Source: Sandaracinus amylolyticus (GTDB taxonomy: Bacteria; Myxococcota_A; Polyangia; Polyangiales; Sandaracinaceae). From it: a stretch of DNA of 64,000 nt. This document shows positions 1-8,819 of this stretch, in pieces. The notes beneath the pieces are model-generated. The model made no database searches. It had not been told where the DNA came from and saw nothing but the letters and a program-made list of their open reading frames with translations. How positions within the stretch are numbered: the first letter of the stretch is position 1; every line of letters starts with the position of its first letter. A program made the position numbers and the translations under genes. The stretch is taken from assembly GCF_000737325.1 (NCBI RefSeq), contig NZ_CP011125.1:2914001-2978000 (forward strand), in the 5' to 3' direction.

Positions 1-2
1 TC

Positions 3-620
3 GAGGCGTTCCGCGAGAACCTCGACCTGCATCGCCGCACCGCGTCGCTGCTCTTCTCGGTCGCGCCCGAGGACGTCACGCCCGAGCAGCGCAACACCGG
101 CAAGACGGTGAACTTCGCGACGATCTACGGGCAGGGCGCGACCGCGCTCGGCCAGATCCTCGGCATCCCGCGCAAGGACGCGCAGCGCTACATCGAGCAG
201 TACTTCGAGCACTACGCGGGCGTGCGCGCGTGGCTCGATCGCACCATCGCGAGGGCGCACGAGACCGGCTACGTCGAGACGCTGCTCGGTCGGCGCCGCT
301 ACATCCCGGAGCTGTCGAGCCTGAACTCGACGGATCGCGCGACCGGCGAGCGCATCGCGGCGAACACGCCGATCCAGGGCTCGGCGGCGGACCTCTGCAA
401 GCTCGCGATGCTCGCGATCGCGCGGCGACTGCCCGAGGTCGCGCCGAGGACGCGCATGCTGCTGCAGGTGCACGACGAGCTCGTGTTCGAGGCGCCGCCC
501 GCGGAGGTGGAGCTTGCGAGCGAGGTCATCCGTGGCGAGATGCAGCGCCCGTGGTCCGAGCTGCGGGCTCCACTGGTGGTGGAGATCGGCGTCGGGCGGA
601 GCTGGGGCGAGGCGAAGTAG
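3..620 (+). CDS. polA: DNA polymerase I, C-terminal part (5' end outside window)
   Basis: This is the end of the polymerase (fingers/palm) domain of a family A DNA polymerase, which fills gaps and removes RNA primers in replication and repair. The frame is open from base 3, so the gene begins outside the window; about 205 residues are visible. Motif B is present as RNTGKTVNFATIYG (pattern RxxxKxxxFxxxYG), and motif C as QVHDELVFE with the catalytic Asp of HDE. The nearby ANTPIQGSAADLCKLAM stretch is also typical of the family. The gene ends in TAG at 618-620, about 55 bases before the next gene on the same strand. Whether the 3'-5' and 5'-3' exonuclease domains are present cannot be seen. Confidence 0.96.
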   Translation, partial: EAFRENLDLHRRTASLLFSVAPEDVTPEQRNTGKTVNFATIYGQGATALGQILGIPRKDAQRYIEQYFEHYAGVRAWLDRTIARAHETGYVETLLGRRRYIPELSSLNSTDRATGERIAANTPIQGSAADLCKLAMLAIARRLPEVAPRTRMLLQVHDELVFEAPPAEVELASEVIRGEMQRPWSELRAPLVVEIGVGRSWGEAK

Positions 621-675
621 GCGCGCGATCACGGCGCGCGTCGCTCTTCGCGAAGGCCCCACGGGGAGGTCTTGC

Positions 676-2925
676 GTGAGAGCCAGAGATTGCTCGTGCT
701 TCGTCTCGATCCTCGCGGCGATGGCCGCGATCCCCGCGGCCGCGCGCGCCCACGACGTGATGGTCGACGGCAGCCCGGCGGAGTGGTCGTCGCGCACGGT
801 CCCGACGAACGTCGCGCTCGTGGTGCGCACGATCGATCCGACCGGCGAGCTCGTGTGGAGCGACGCGGCGGGCGACACGCGCACCGATCTGTCGGCGCCG
901 GGGCCCGAGCTCGCGGCGGATCTGCAGCGGTTCGCGGTGACGAGCTCGGCGAGCGGGCTGCACTTCCTCGTGGTGCTCGGGCCGAGGCCGATCGGCGGGG
1001 ATCCCGCGCAGGTGCAGATCGCGATCGACCTCGATCGCACGAGCGGCAGCGGCGAGGCGAACCTCGGCGGGTTCGCGGACACGACGGTCCCGGCCGACGC
1101 GGAGTGGGAATTCCTGGTCCAGACGCAGCACACCGGCGGCGCTCCGAGCGTGCGCGTGCTGAGCACGGCGTTCGCGCAGGTCGGCACCGGGACGATCGCG
1201 CAGGCGGCGACCGGCGCGATGGAGATCTCGATCCCGTGGGCCGCGCTCTCGCGCACCGGGCCGCCCGCGGTGATGCGCCTGACGGTCGCGACGTTCCGCG
1301 AGGACGCGAGCAACGGCAACACGCGCGCGGTGGGCGATCCGTCGATCTCGAACGCGCTCGACGCGCTGACGAACTACGGCGGGCCGGGGCGCGCGGGGAA
1401 CACGTGGGACGACGTGATGGACGGCGACGTCGATCATCACGTCGACGTGTTCTTCGACACGACGAGCGGCGAGGTGATCGCGCCGCTGCTCGTCGCGCGC
1501 ATCGCGCCGAACACGGCGGGCTCGGCGGAGCCCGACGAGTGGTTCGCGATCCACAACCAGACCGCGTCGGGGCTCTCGCTCGAGGGCGTGAAGGTCGGCG
1601 ACGAGGAGACGATCCGCCCGGGCGCCGGCGCCGAGGGGATGCTGGCGTTCCCGGCGGGCGCGATGATCGCGGCGGGGGACACGATCGTCATCGCGCGGCG
1701 CGCGATGGTGTTCGCGATGAGCTTCGGTGCGTCGCCGGACTACGAGCTCGAGGCGAGCGATCCGGCGGTCCCCGAGCTCACGCCCTATCTCGCGTGGTTC
1801 ACCGGCACGCCGGGACAGGCGGGGCTCGGCAACGGCGGGGACGAGATCCTGATCGTCGACGCGCGCGACACGATCGTCGACGTCGTCACGTGGGGCACGT
1901 CGAGCGCGCTCGGCGTGACCGCGCTCGACCCGGCGCCCGCCGAAGGCCAGGTGGCGATCCGCGGTCCCGCGACGCGCGACACCGACAACGCCGACGCGGA
2001 CTTCTCGGCGCTGGTCGGCGCGTGTGATCGCGCGGAGCCCGCGTCGTGCGGGGGCTGCTACGAGTGCGCGGCGCTCTTCACCTGCGAGGTGAGGGCGGCG
2101 GGCACGGCGTGCCCCGACGAGGATCTCTGCGACGGCGAGGAGACCTGCGACGCGACGGGGAACTGCCTCGCGGCGGCGATGCCGCTCGACTGCGACGACG
2201 CGAACCCGTGCACCGCCGACTCGTGCGACGCGGCGACGGGCTGCGCGAACGATCCGGTCGCGGCGGGGACGGCGTGCGCCGACGACGATCTCTGCGACGG
2301 CGCGGAGACGTGCGACGCCGCGGGCGCGTGCGCGACGGGCACGCCGGTCGACTGCAGCGACGACGACCCCTGCACCGAAGACGTGTGCACGGCGGCGACG
2401 GGCGCGTGCACGAACCCGCCCGCGGCAGCGGGCACGAGCTGCGCGGACGAGGACGTGTGCGACGGCGCGGAGACGTGCGACGCCTCGGGCGCGTGCGCCG
2501 ACGCGACGCCGCTCGACTGCGAGGACGCGAACCCCTGCACGACGAACGCGTGTGACGCCGCGACGGGCTGCACCAGCGAGCCGGTCGCCGCGGGCGTCGC
2601 GTGCGACGACGGGAACGGCTGCACCACCGGCGACGCGTGCGACGCCGAGGGGATGTGCGTGGGCACGCCCGACGACACGTGCGACGCCGGCCCGCTCGAC
2701 GCGGCGACCGACGAGGACGCGGCGGTGACCGACGACGCGGCGGTGGGCACCGACGCGGGCCGTCGCGACGGAGGCGCAGCCGATGGCGGTGGGCCCGCCG
2801 ACGGCGACGACGACGGCTGCGACTGCCGCGCTGCGGGCGCGCGGGGTCGACGCGACGGAACGGCCGCGATCGCGCTGCTCGCCGCGATCGGGCTCGTGGT
2901 CGCGATGCGGCGCCGCCGCGGCTGA
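676..2925 (+). CDS. Secreted lamin-tail/cysteine-repeat protein with MYXO-CTERM anchor
   Basis: A 749-residue exported protein of unknown function, probably held at the outer surface. I chose GTG 676 because GGGGAGG lies six bases upstream and the N-terminus is then a signal peptide ending near AAARA-HD. Residues about 25-260 look like a beta-sandwich. Residues about 270-455 resemble a lamin-tail domain (DEWFAIHNQT near its start, GGDEILIVD later). After that come at least five cysteine-rich repeats of roughly 40 residues (pattern LCDGxETCDAxGxC, DCDDANPCTxxxCD). The C-terminus has an Asp/Gly/Ala linker, GCDC, a hydrophobic helix and RRRR, matching the MYXO-CTERM sorting signal, which is processed at its cysteine. 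The repeats could bind a ligand or simply act as a stalk. Confidence 0.85.
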   Translation: MRARDCSCFVSILAAMAAIPAAARAHDVMVDGSPAEWSSRTVPTNVALVVRTIDPTGELVWSDAAGDTRTDLSAPGPELAADLQRFAVTSSASGLHFLVVLGPRPIGGDPAQVQIAIDLDRTSGSGEANLGGFADTTVPADAEWEFLVQTQHTGGAPSVRVLSTAFAQVGTGTIAQAATGAMEISIPWAALSRTGPPAVMRLTVATFREDASNGNTRAVGDPSISNALDALTNYGGPGRAGNTWDDVMDGDVDHHVDVFFDTTSGEVIAPLLVARIAPNTAGSAEPDEWFAIHNQTASGLSLEGVKVGDEETIRPGAGAEGMLAFPAGAMIAAGDTIVIARRAMVFAMSFGASPDYELEASDPAVPELTPYLAWFTGTPGQAGLGNGGDEILIVDARDTIVDVVTWGTSSALGVTALDPAPAEGQVAIRGPATRDTDNADADFSALVGACDRAEPASCGGCYECAALFTCEVRAAGTACPDEDLCDGEETCDATGNCLAAAMPLDCDDANPCTADSCDAATGCANDPVAAGTACADDDLCDGAETCDAAGACATGTPVDCSDDDPCTEDVCTAATGACTNPPAAAGTSCADEDVCDGAETCDASGACADATPLDCEDANPCTTNACDAATGCTSEPVAAGVACDDGNGCTTGDACDAEGMCVGTPDDTCDAGPLDAATDEDAAVTDDAAVGTDAGRRDGGAADGGGPADGDDDGCDCRAAGARGRRDGTAAIALLAAIGLVVAMRRRRG

Positions 2926-3061
2926 TGGGACGCGCCCGGGCGGCACCGCGTGGTGCTCGCCCGGGCGCGCGCGCTCGGCGCATCACGGTTGACGGCGTGG
3001 GGCGTCGCTTCGATCATGTCGGCTCGTCGATGAACGTCCGTCCCGCTCGCGCGAAGGCCCC

Positions 3062-4963
3062 GTGGTGAACGTCGCGCCGGGCGCGGTGGTCGCGGGCCGA
3101 TTCCGCCTCGAGCTGCCGCTCGGATCGGGCGGCATGGCGGACGTGTGGCGCGCGCAGGATCTCGCGACGCAGCGCCCGGTCGCGCTGAAGCTGCTGCGAC
3201 CGCAGATCGCGGCGAGCGCCGAGGCGATGCAGCGCCTGAAGCGCGAGGGCGAGGTGCTGAGCGCGCTCTCGCACCCCGCGATCGTGCGCGTCGAGACGTA
3301 CGGGCAGCTCGACAACGACGCGGTGTTCGTCGCCATGGAGCTGCTCGAGGGCGAGACGCTCGGAGCCCGCATGCGGCGCGGGCCGATGCAGCCGCTCGAG
3401 CTCGCGCCGGTCGTCGCGGGCACGTGCGCGGCGCTGGCGGCGGCGCACGCGAAGGGCATCGTCCATCGCGACCTCAAGCCGGACAACGTGTTCCTCGTGC
3501 CGCTCGCGAGCGGCGCCGCGGGCGAGCCGCAGGTGAAGCTGCTCGACTTCGGCATCTCGAAGGTGTTCGGGGGCGATCGCCTGACGTACACGGGCGAGGT
3601 GCTCGGGACGCCGCGCTACATGTCGCCCGAGCAGCTCGGCGCGGAGCCCGACATCGATGCGCGCGCCGACGTCTACGCGCTGGGCGTGATCCTCTACGAG
3701 GCGATGGCGGCGAAGCCGCCGTTCCTCGCGTCGACGCCGACGGATCTGATCGTCGCGATCCTGCACGGGAAGGTCGCGCCGCTGCGCTCGCTGCGTCCCG
3801 ATCTCACGGCGGCGATCGAGGCGGTGGTGATGCGCGCGATGGCGCGCGCGAGAGAAGCGCGCTGGGCGAGCGCGACCGATCTCGCCGACGCGTTCCTCGA
3901 CGCGGCGGGCGCGACGTCGCGGGCGCGCGCGCTGCCGAAGAAGGTGCTGCGCACGCAGGCGCTCGGCGGGGCCGGGCTCGTGGGCGGAGGGAGCGTGCCT
4001 CCGCCGCCGCAGCCCGCGCATCCCGCGCCCGCGAGCGCGATGGTGCCGAGCCCGGCGCCGCGCGCCGGTGCGTCGTCGGACGCGCTGCGACCGGGCACGT
4101 TCAGCGCGTTCGGCGTGATCGACGAGACGGAGCTGCGCGCGTCGCTGCCGAGCCCTCCGAAAGCCGCGCCCGCGACGCTGGTGATGGCGAGCGCGGATGC
4201 GCCGGTGCCGCCGCCGGCGGCGGCGCGGCCCGAGGTCGCGCCGAGCGAGCCGCGAGCGCAGCGCGGCGCGTCGGACTCGTGGCGCGAGCAGGCGCCCTCG
4301 CCCGCGAGCTCGAGCGGGTGGGACGCGCCCGCGCCCGCGCCGCCGCCGTCGAGCCCGATGCTGGGGCGCGTGCTGCTGATCGTCGCGGGCCTGCTCGCGG
4401 GCGCGATCAGCGCGGCGCTCGCGGTCGCGGCGCTCCACTACATGCGCACGCCGGAGTCGGCGCCGCCTCCGCCCGCTCCGTCGACGACGTCGACGACGAG
4501 CGCGCCCGCGCCGAGCCCGACGACGCCCGCGCCCGACGTGCCCGCTGTGCCCGCAGCGCCCGAGCCGGAGGCGAGCGAGCTCCCCGTCGCGCCCGACGTG
4601 CCGGAGGACGAAGAGGTCGCGCGCCCGACGTCGCGTCGCGCGCGTCGCGAGCGTGCTGCGACGGCGGAGCCCGAGCCCGCCGAGCCCGAGCCCGAGCAGC
4701 CGACGGTGCTCGATCCGCTCGAGCTCGCGTCGCGCGCGCTCGCCGAGGGTGATCCGAACCTCTGCGTCACGATCCTCGACGAGCTGATCGGTCGCGGCGC
4801 GACGCCCTTCGCGATCAAGCGCCGCGCCGACTGCGAGCTGCGCGCCGGGCGGCGCGCCGACGCGATCCGCGACTACCAGCGCTTCTGCCAGATCGCACCC
4901 GATCACCCGGCGATCTCGAGCGTGCGCGAGCAGCTCGCGGGGATGGGGCTCACGTGCCCGTGA
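3062..4963 (+). CDS. Hanks-type Ser/Thr protein kinase, membrane-anchored
   Basis: A bacterial eukaryotic-like Ser/Thr kinase of 633 residues. The N-terminal kinase domain (about 12-280) has the glycine loop GSGGMADV, catalytic Lys in VALKLL (near residue 43), HRDLKPDN (Asp near 137), DFG and an SPEQ activation-segment end. A low-complexity Pro/Ala linker follows, then one membrane helix (about 434-459). Another Pro-rich stretch leads to a C-terminal segment of TPR-like helices containing CVTILDELIGRG and AIRDYQRFCQIAPDHP. The TPR-like part would lie across the membrane and could be the sensing or partner-binding end. GTG 3062 or GTG 3065 can start the gene; the ribosome site is weak. The substrate is unknown. 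Confidence 0.93.
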   Translation: MVNVAPGAVVAGRFRLELPLGSGGMADVWRAQDLATQRPVALKLLRPQIAASAEAMQRLKREGEVLSALSHPAIVRVETYGQLDNDAVFVAMELLEGETLGARMRRGPMQPLELAPVVAGTCAALAAAHAKGIVHRDLKPDNVFLVPLASGAAGEPQVKLLDFGISKVFGGDRLTYTGEVLGTPRYMSPEQLGAEPDIDARADVYALGVILYEAMAAKPPFLASTPTDLIVAILHGKVAPLRSLRPDLTAAIEAVVMRAMARAREARWASATDLADAFLDAAGATSRARALPKKVLRTQALGGAGLVGGGSVPPPPQPAHPAPASAMVPSPAPRAGASSDALRPGTFSAFGVIDETELRASLPSPPKAAPATLVMASADAPVPPPAAARPEVAPSEPRAQRGASDSWREQAPSPASSSGWDAPAPAPPPSSPMLGRVLLIVAGLLAGAISAALAVAALHYMRTPESAPPPPAPSTTSTTSAPAPSPTTPAPDVPAVPAAPEPEASELPVAPDVPEDEEVARPTSRRARRERAATAEPEPAEPEPEQPTVLDPLELASRALAEGDPNLCVTILDELIGRGATPFAIKRRADCELRAGRRADAIRDYQRFCQIAPDHPAISSVREQLAGMGLTCP

Positions 4964-4987
4964 GCGCGCGACGAGCTCCGTAGCCCG

Positions 4988-5902
4988 TCAGACCTTCGCG
5001 AGCGGACGCCGGCTCGACCGCGCGGCGGCGAGGAGCGCGGGGCCGTCGGTCGCGCGCGACTCGGGCCGCCCCGCGACGCCGATCTCGAGCCCGAGCGGCG
5101 CGCCGGTCGCCGCGCCCGCGAGCCCGCCGCTCTCTTCGCGCTCGCGCAGCCGGCGCACGACGGTCTTCGCGTCGCCCGCGCTCGTCTCGGGAAGCAGCAC
5201 GACGAGCTCGTCGCGATCCGCGCGGAACAGGTGATCGATCGCCCGGATGCACCCGCGCACGCCTTGCGTGAGCTGCACGAGCACGCCGTCGCCCGCCTCG
5301 CGCCCGTGCTCCGCGATGACGCGACCGAGCCCCGCGACGCGCAGGCTCACGCACGAGAGCGGATGTCCGTAGCGCACCGCGCGCGTCATCTCGTACTCGA
5401 TGCTGATCTGCATCTGCGCCGCGCTGCCGGCGCGCGTCAGCGGATCGAGCAGCTCCTCGTCGCCGAGCGAGAGCAGACGGCGCTCGGCGATCACGCGCCG
5501 CAGCGCGTTGCGGATGCGCTGCTGGATCTCGAACACGCGATACGGGCGCGCGACGTAGTCCTCGGCGCCGAGCACGATCGACGCGCGACGGCTCTCGACG
5601 TCGTCGGCGGGCGTGGTGACGAGCACCGGGATCGCCTTGAGCTCGGGATCCGCCTTCAGCACGCGGAGCACCTCGAGCCCACCGAGCGAATCGTCGCCGG
5701 GCACGACCGGCGTCGGCAGCGGCGCGTGCATCGGCAGGCCGACGTCGATCAGCGCGAGATCGGGGCGCTTGCGCGCGACGAGATCGAGCGCGGCGCCGCC
5801 TTCGAGCGCGGTGACGACCTCGTGGCCCGCGGCCTCGCAGACCTCCTGCAGGAGCCGGAGGTTGAAGGGATCCGGCTCTGCGATGAGGACGAGCGCGTTC
5901 AC
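4988..5902 (-). CDS. Response-regulator protein with degenerate GGDEF-like domain
   Basis: A 304-residue REC-GGDEF-type protein. The receiver (about 4-135) keeps the EPD acidic pair, the phosphoacceptor Asp in LIDVGLP and the VLVTTP threonine. It carries a roughly 15-residue insertion after LIDVGLP, and the usual conserved Lys is replaced by Arg in VARPYR. The second half has the GGDEF-domain layout (LLDPLTRAGS, then EMTRAVRYGHPLSCVSLRV), but the active-site motif reads RADRDEL, so cyclase activity is unlikely. It may be a c-di-GMP- or GTP-binding or purely structural output. It lies 21 bases downstream of the sigma-54 activator gene on the same strand, so the two are probably co-transcribed and may work together. 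Confidence 0.85.
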   Translation of the reverse strand: MNALVLIAEPDPFNLRLLQEVCEAAGHEVVTALEGGAALDLVARKRPDLALIDVGLPMHAPLPTPVVPGDDSLGGLEVLRVLKADPELKAIPVLVTTPADDVESRRASIVLGAEDYVARPYRVFEIQQRIRNALRRVIAERRLLSLGDEELLDPLTRAGSAAQMQISIEYEMTRAVRYGHPLSCVSLRVAGLGRVIAEHGREAGDGVLVQLTQGVRGCIRAIDHLFRADRDELVVLLPETSAGDAKTVVRRLREREESGGLAGAATGAPLGLEIGVAGRPESRATDGPALLAAARSSRRPLAKV

Positions 5903-5923
5903 GGGCGAGCGCCTCTCCGTCGT

Positions 5924-7171
5924 TCAGGGGCGCGGGCCGGGGCGGGACTTGCCCGCGTCCTCGAGCCCGTATGCCTGCACCTTGCGGATCAGGTTGCGGC
6001 GGCTGATGCCGAGCGCCTCCGCGGCCTTCGTCTTGTTGCCGCGCGCGCGGCGCAGCTCCTCGGTGATCATGCGGCGCTCGAGCGTCTCGACCGCGTCGGG
6101 CAGCGAGGGCGGCGGGCCGGCGCTCACCGGCTCGGCGCTCGTCGCGATCTGCGTCGTGGGCTCCGCGCTGGGCGGCGGCGCGACGGGCGCGCGGCGCTTG
6201 CCGATCGCGGGGCTGAGCAGATCCTCGTCGATGACGCGGTCGTCGCCCGAGAGCACCCAGAGGCGCTCCATCTCGTTCTCGAGCTCGCGCACGTTGCCCG
6301 GCCACTCGTGCGCGACGAGGCGCTCGAGGGTGCGCGGCGTGAGCAGCTTCTCGCGCTTGTCGCGCTTGCCGAGCTTCGTGAGGAAGTGCGTGACGAGCAC
6401 CGGCACGTCGTCGCGACGCTCGCGCAGCGGCGGCACGCGCACCGACACGACGTGGAGGCGGTAGTAGAGGTCCTCGCGGAACGTGCCCTGGCGCACCATC
6501 GACGCGAGATCGCGGTTCGTCGCCGCGATGATGCGCACGTCGACGTGCTTGGGCTCGGTGCCGCCGACGGGCATGAACACGCCCTCCTGGAGGACGCGCA
6601 GGAGCTTCACCTGCATGCCCGGCGACATGTCGCCGACCTCGTCCATGAAGAACGTGCCGCCGTTCGCGACCTCGAAGAGGCCCGGCTTGTCGTTCACCGC
6701 GCCGGTGAACGCGCCGCGCTTGTGTCCGAAGAGCTCGCTCTCGAGCAGGTTGTCGTTGAACGCGCTGCAGTTCGTCGCGACGAAGGGCTTGTTGCCGCGG
6801 CGGCTCTGATCGTGGATCGAGCGCGCGACGAGCTCCTTGCCGGTGCCGTTCTCGCCGAGCACGAGCACCGTCGCGTCGCTGTTCCGGATGCGCTCGAGCA
6901 TGCGGAAGAGCGCGAGCATCGGCGCGCTGCGCCCGACGATCTTCGGGTGGTGCGTGACCGGCTCCTCGCGGTGACCGAGCGCGCGCTCGATCTCCGTGGT
7001 CGCCGCCGCGAGCCCGCGGTTCGCGAGGCGGTCCGCGTCGTCGTGGTCGAGCACCTCGATCGCGACGCGCGCTCCGTCGCGCAGCGTGAGCTCGGCGCGC
7101 GCAGCTCCGGCGCGGGGGGCGCTCATCTGGGCGCGGCCGGAAGAAGGTGCCGCATCGCCCTCGCTCGCCAT
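5924..7171 (-). CDS. Sigma-54-dependent transcriptional activator without a recognised sensor domain
   Basis: A 415-residue bacterial enhancer-binding protein. The central AAA+ domain has Walker A GENGTGKE, the sigma-54 contact loop GAFTGA in GHKRGAFTGA, Walker B FFMDEVGD and the arginine-finger region. A Fis-type helix-turn-helix is at the C-terminus (KAAEALGISRRNLIRK). The roughly 85 N-terminal residues match no receiver, GAF or PAS pattern I recognise; ELTLRDGARVAIEVLD may be a small beta domain. ATG 7171 (or GTG 7174) is preferred because GAGGAAGG lies just upstream; ATG 7213 would add 14 residues. The downstream REC-GGDEF-like gene could supply the missing receiver in trans. Confidence 0.92.
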   Translation of the reverse strand: MASEGDAAPSSGRAQMSAPRAGAARAELTLRDGARVAIEVLDHDDADRLANRGLAAATTEIERALGHREEPVTHHPKIVGRSAPMLALFRMLERIRNSDATVLVLGENGTGKELVARSIHDQSRRGNKPFVATNCSAFNDNLLESELFGHKRGAFTGAVNDKPGLFEVANGGTFFMDEVGDMSPGMQVKLLRVLQEGVFMPVGGTEPKHVDVRIIAATNRDLASMVRQGTFREDLYYRLHVVSVRVPPLRERRDDVPVLVTHFLTKLGKRDKREKLLTPRTLERLVAHEWPGNVRELENEMERLWVLSGDDRVIDEDLLSPAIGKRRAPVAPPPSAEPTTQIATSAEPVSAGPPPSLPDAVETLERRMITEELRRARGNKTKAAEALGISRRNLIRKVQAYGLEDAGKSRPGPRP

Positions 7172-7214
7172 CACGCTGCCTTCCTCGGAGCCCATCCGCA
7201 TCGGGGCCGGCACG

Positions 7215-7811
7215 CTAGCACAGTGCGTTTCCCTCGTTCAATTCGGCCGTGATCTCGCGCGCGAGCGCGCGCAGCGACGTGCGCCGCGTCGGGTCGCCTC
7301 CGGTGTGTGCGACGTGCTCGCGGTTCGAGAGCGCGAGCATCGCGTCGACGCGCTCCGCGTCGAGCACGTCCTCGGCGCGCGGTGCGTGATCCTCGCCCTG
7401 GAAGTTCAGCGGGCACCAGGTGAGCGCGCCGCCGCGCGGGCCCTTGCCGCGCGCCATGATCGCCGCCTCGGGGATCACGCCGTCGGGGTAGCGCAGCGGC
7501 AGGCCCTGGGTGCGGCACACCAGCGGACGTGCGTCGTAGATCGCGCAGCGACCCTCGTCGTCGAGCATCACGCAGCGACCGTCGTGCACGTCGGCGCGCG
7601 AGGCGACGCGCGCGCGTCCGGCGGCGTCGAGCACGGCGAGACCGTCGCGCACGAGCGCGGCCTCGACGTCGCACACCGAGAGCTCGGTGTGGCAGCACGC
7701 GCTGCAGCCCGCGCGGCACGCCATCGACGCGTCACGGCGCGCGCGCACCGCGGCCTCGAACGTGTCGACCTTCGCGACGAGCGCGCGATGTGCGGCGAGC
7801 GGGTCGTGCAT
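7215..7811 (-). CDS. YkgJ-family cysteine-cluster protein
   Basis: A 198-residue protein with the CxxCxxCC-type cluster typical of the YkgJ/UPF0153 family, which is thought to bind zinc or an iron-sulfur centre. The visible cysteines are CRAGCSACC (near residue 33), CVMLDDEGRCAIYDARPLVCR and a later WCPLNF, spaced as in the family. The biochemical role of these proteins is unknown. ATG 7811 is chosen because the family homology begins right after it; the open frame runs further upstream only as antisense to the FHA-GGDEF gene. It ends 44 bases from the preferred start of the sigma-54 activator downstream and is read in the same direction. Confidence 0.85.
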   Translation of the reverse strand: MHDPLAAHRALVAKVDTFEAAVRARRDASMACRAGCSACCHTELSVCDVEAALVRDGLAVLDAAGRARVASRADVHDGRCVMLDDEGRCAIYDARPLVCRTQGLPLRYPDGVIPEAAIMARGKGPRGGALTWCPLNFQGEDHAPRAEDVLDAERVDAMLALSNREHVAHTGGDPTRRTSLRALAREITAELNEGNALC

Positions 7812-7919
7812 CGGGAGCCGGCGATCCTGGGGCGCGCGGTGCCGTCCCGCCAGCGTCGGGCGCGTGTCGCGCGCCGAACGAAAGCGTCGCGCGAGAAGGC
7901 GACCTGCTAGGATCGGCCC

Positions 7920-8819
7920 GTGAGCTTGCCGCCGCGAGGTCGGGCGACGCTGCCCGAGACCGACGTCGATGGCGCACCCCGGAACGGCACGGACGGGGCG
8001 GCACCGAGGCCGGTGCTGGTCGTGCTCAACGGGCCGCAGATCGGTCATCGCCTCGCGCTCGACGAGACCGCGATCGAGATCGGCCGCGACCCGTCGTGTG
8101 ATCTCCCGCTGCGCGATCCCGGCATCGCGTGGCGGCACGCGCGCATCGAGCCCGGGCCCGACGGCTGGAGCGTCGTCGACCTCGGTCAGCACGGCGTCGA
8201 GGTCGACGGGATGCGCGTGGCGAAGCTGCTCTTGTCGGCCGCGGATCGCATCCAGATCGGCGCGACCGTGCTGCGCTTCGAGCTGCACGGCGCGGTGGAG
8301 CAGGCGTTCGACGCGGCGGTCGAGGAGCGCCTCTGGCGCGACGATCTCACCGGGCTGATGTCGCGCCGCAAGCTCGAGCTCGAGGTGGGCGCGCGGCTCG
8401 ACGCAGCGCGCGCGAACGCAGGCCCGGCGATCGGGCTCGCGGTGATCGATCTCGATCGGCTCAAGCAGATCAACGACCTGCACGGGCACCTCGTGGGCGC
8501 GCGCGTGATCACCGAGGTCGGCCGCGTGATCGGCGCGACGGTCGTGTCGCCCGCGTTCGCGTGCCGGCTCGGGGGCGACGAATTCGCGGTCGCGCTGCCG
8601 GGCGCGGATCTGCCGGCGATCGAGGCGCTCGCGCAGCGCGTGCTCGACGCGATCGCGGCGATGCGCGTGATGCATCTGGGCGAGCGGCTCGGCGTCGGCG
8701 CGTCGGCGGGCGTCGCGCTCGGGCCCGCGCAGGGCGACGAGGTGTTCACGCTGCTGCGCGCTGCGGACGAAGCGCTGTTCCGCGCGAAGAACCAGGGGCG
8801 CGGCGTCGTCAGGACGTGA
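7920..8819 (+). CDS. FHA domain-diguanylate cyclase (GGDEF) protein
   Basis: A 299-residue cytoplasmic protein that links phosphothreonine recognition to cyclic-di-GMP synthesis. Residues about 25-120 form an FHA domain (IEIGRDPSCDLPLRDPGIAWRHARI). Residues about 130-295 form a GGDEF domain with DDLTGLMSRR, the metal/substrate helix VIDLDRLKQINDLHGH and an intact RLGGDEF active site, so it should be catalytically active. No RxxD inhibitory site is obvious before GGDEF. The FHA domain could dock onto targets of the Ser/Thr kinases found in this window. The start is GTG 7920 after a weak AGGA. The 3' end overlaps the convergent rsmB gene by 11 bases. Confidence 0.92.
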   Translation: MSLPPRGRATLPETDVDGAPRNGTDGAAPRPVLVVLNGPQIGHRLALDETAIEIGRDPSCDLPLRDPGIAWRHARIEPGPDGWSVVDLGQHGVEVDGMRVAKLLLSAADRIQIGATVLRFELHGAVEQAFDAAVEERLWRDDLTGLMSRRKLELEVGARLDAARANAGPAIGLAVIDLDRLKQINDLHGHLVGARVITEVGRVIGATVVSPAFACRLGGDEFAVALPGADLPAIEALAQRVLDAIAAMRVMHLGERLGVGASAGVALGPAQGDEVFTLLRAADEALFRAKNQGRGVVRT

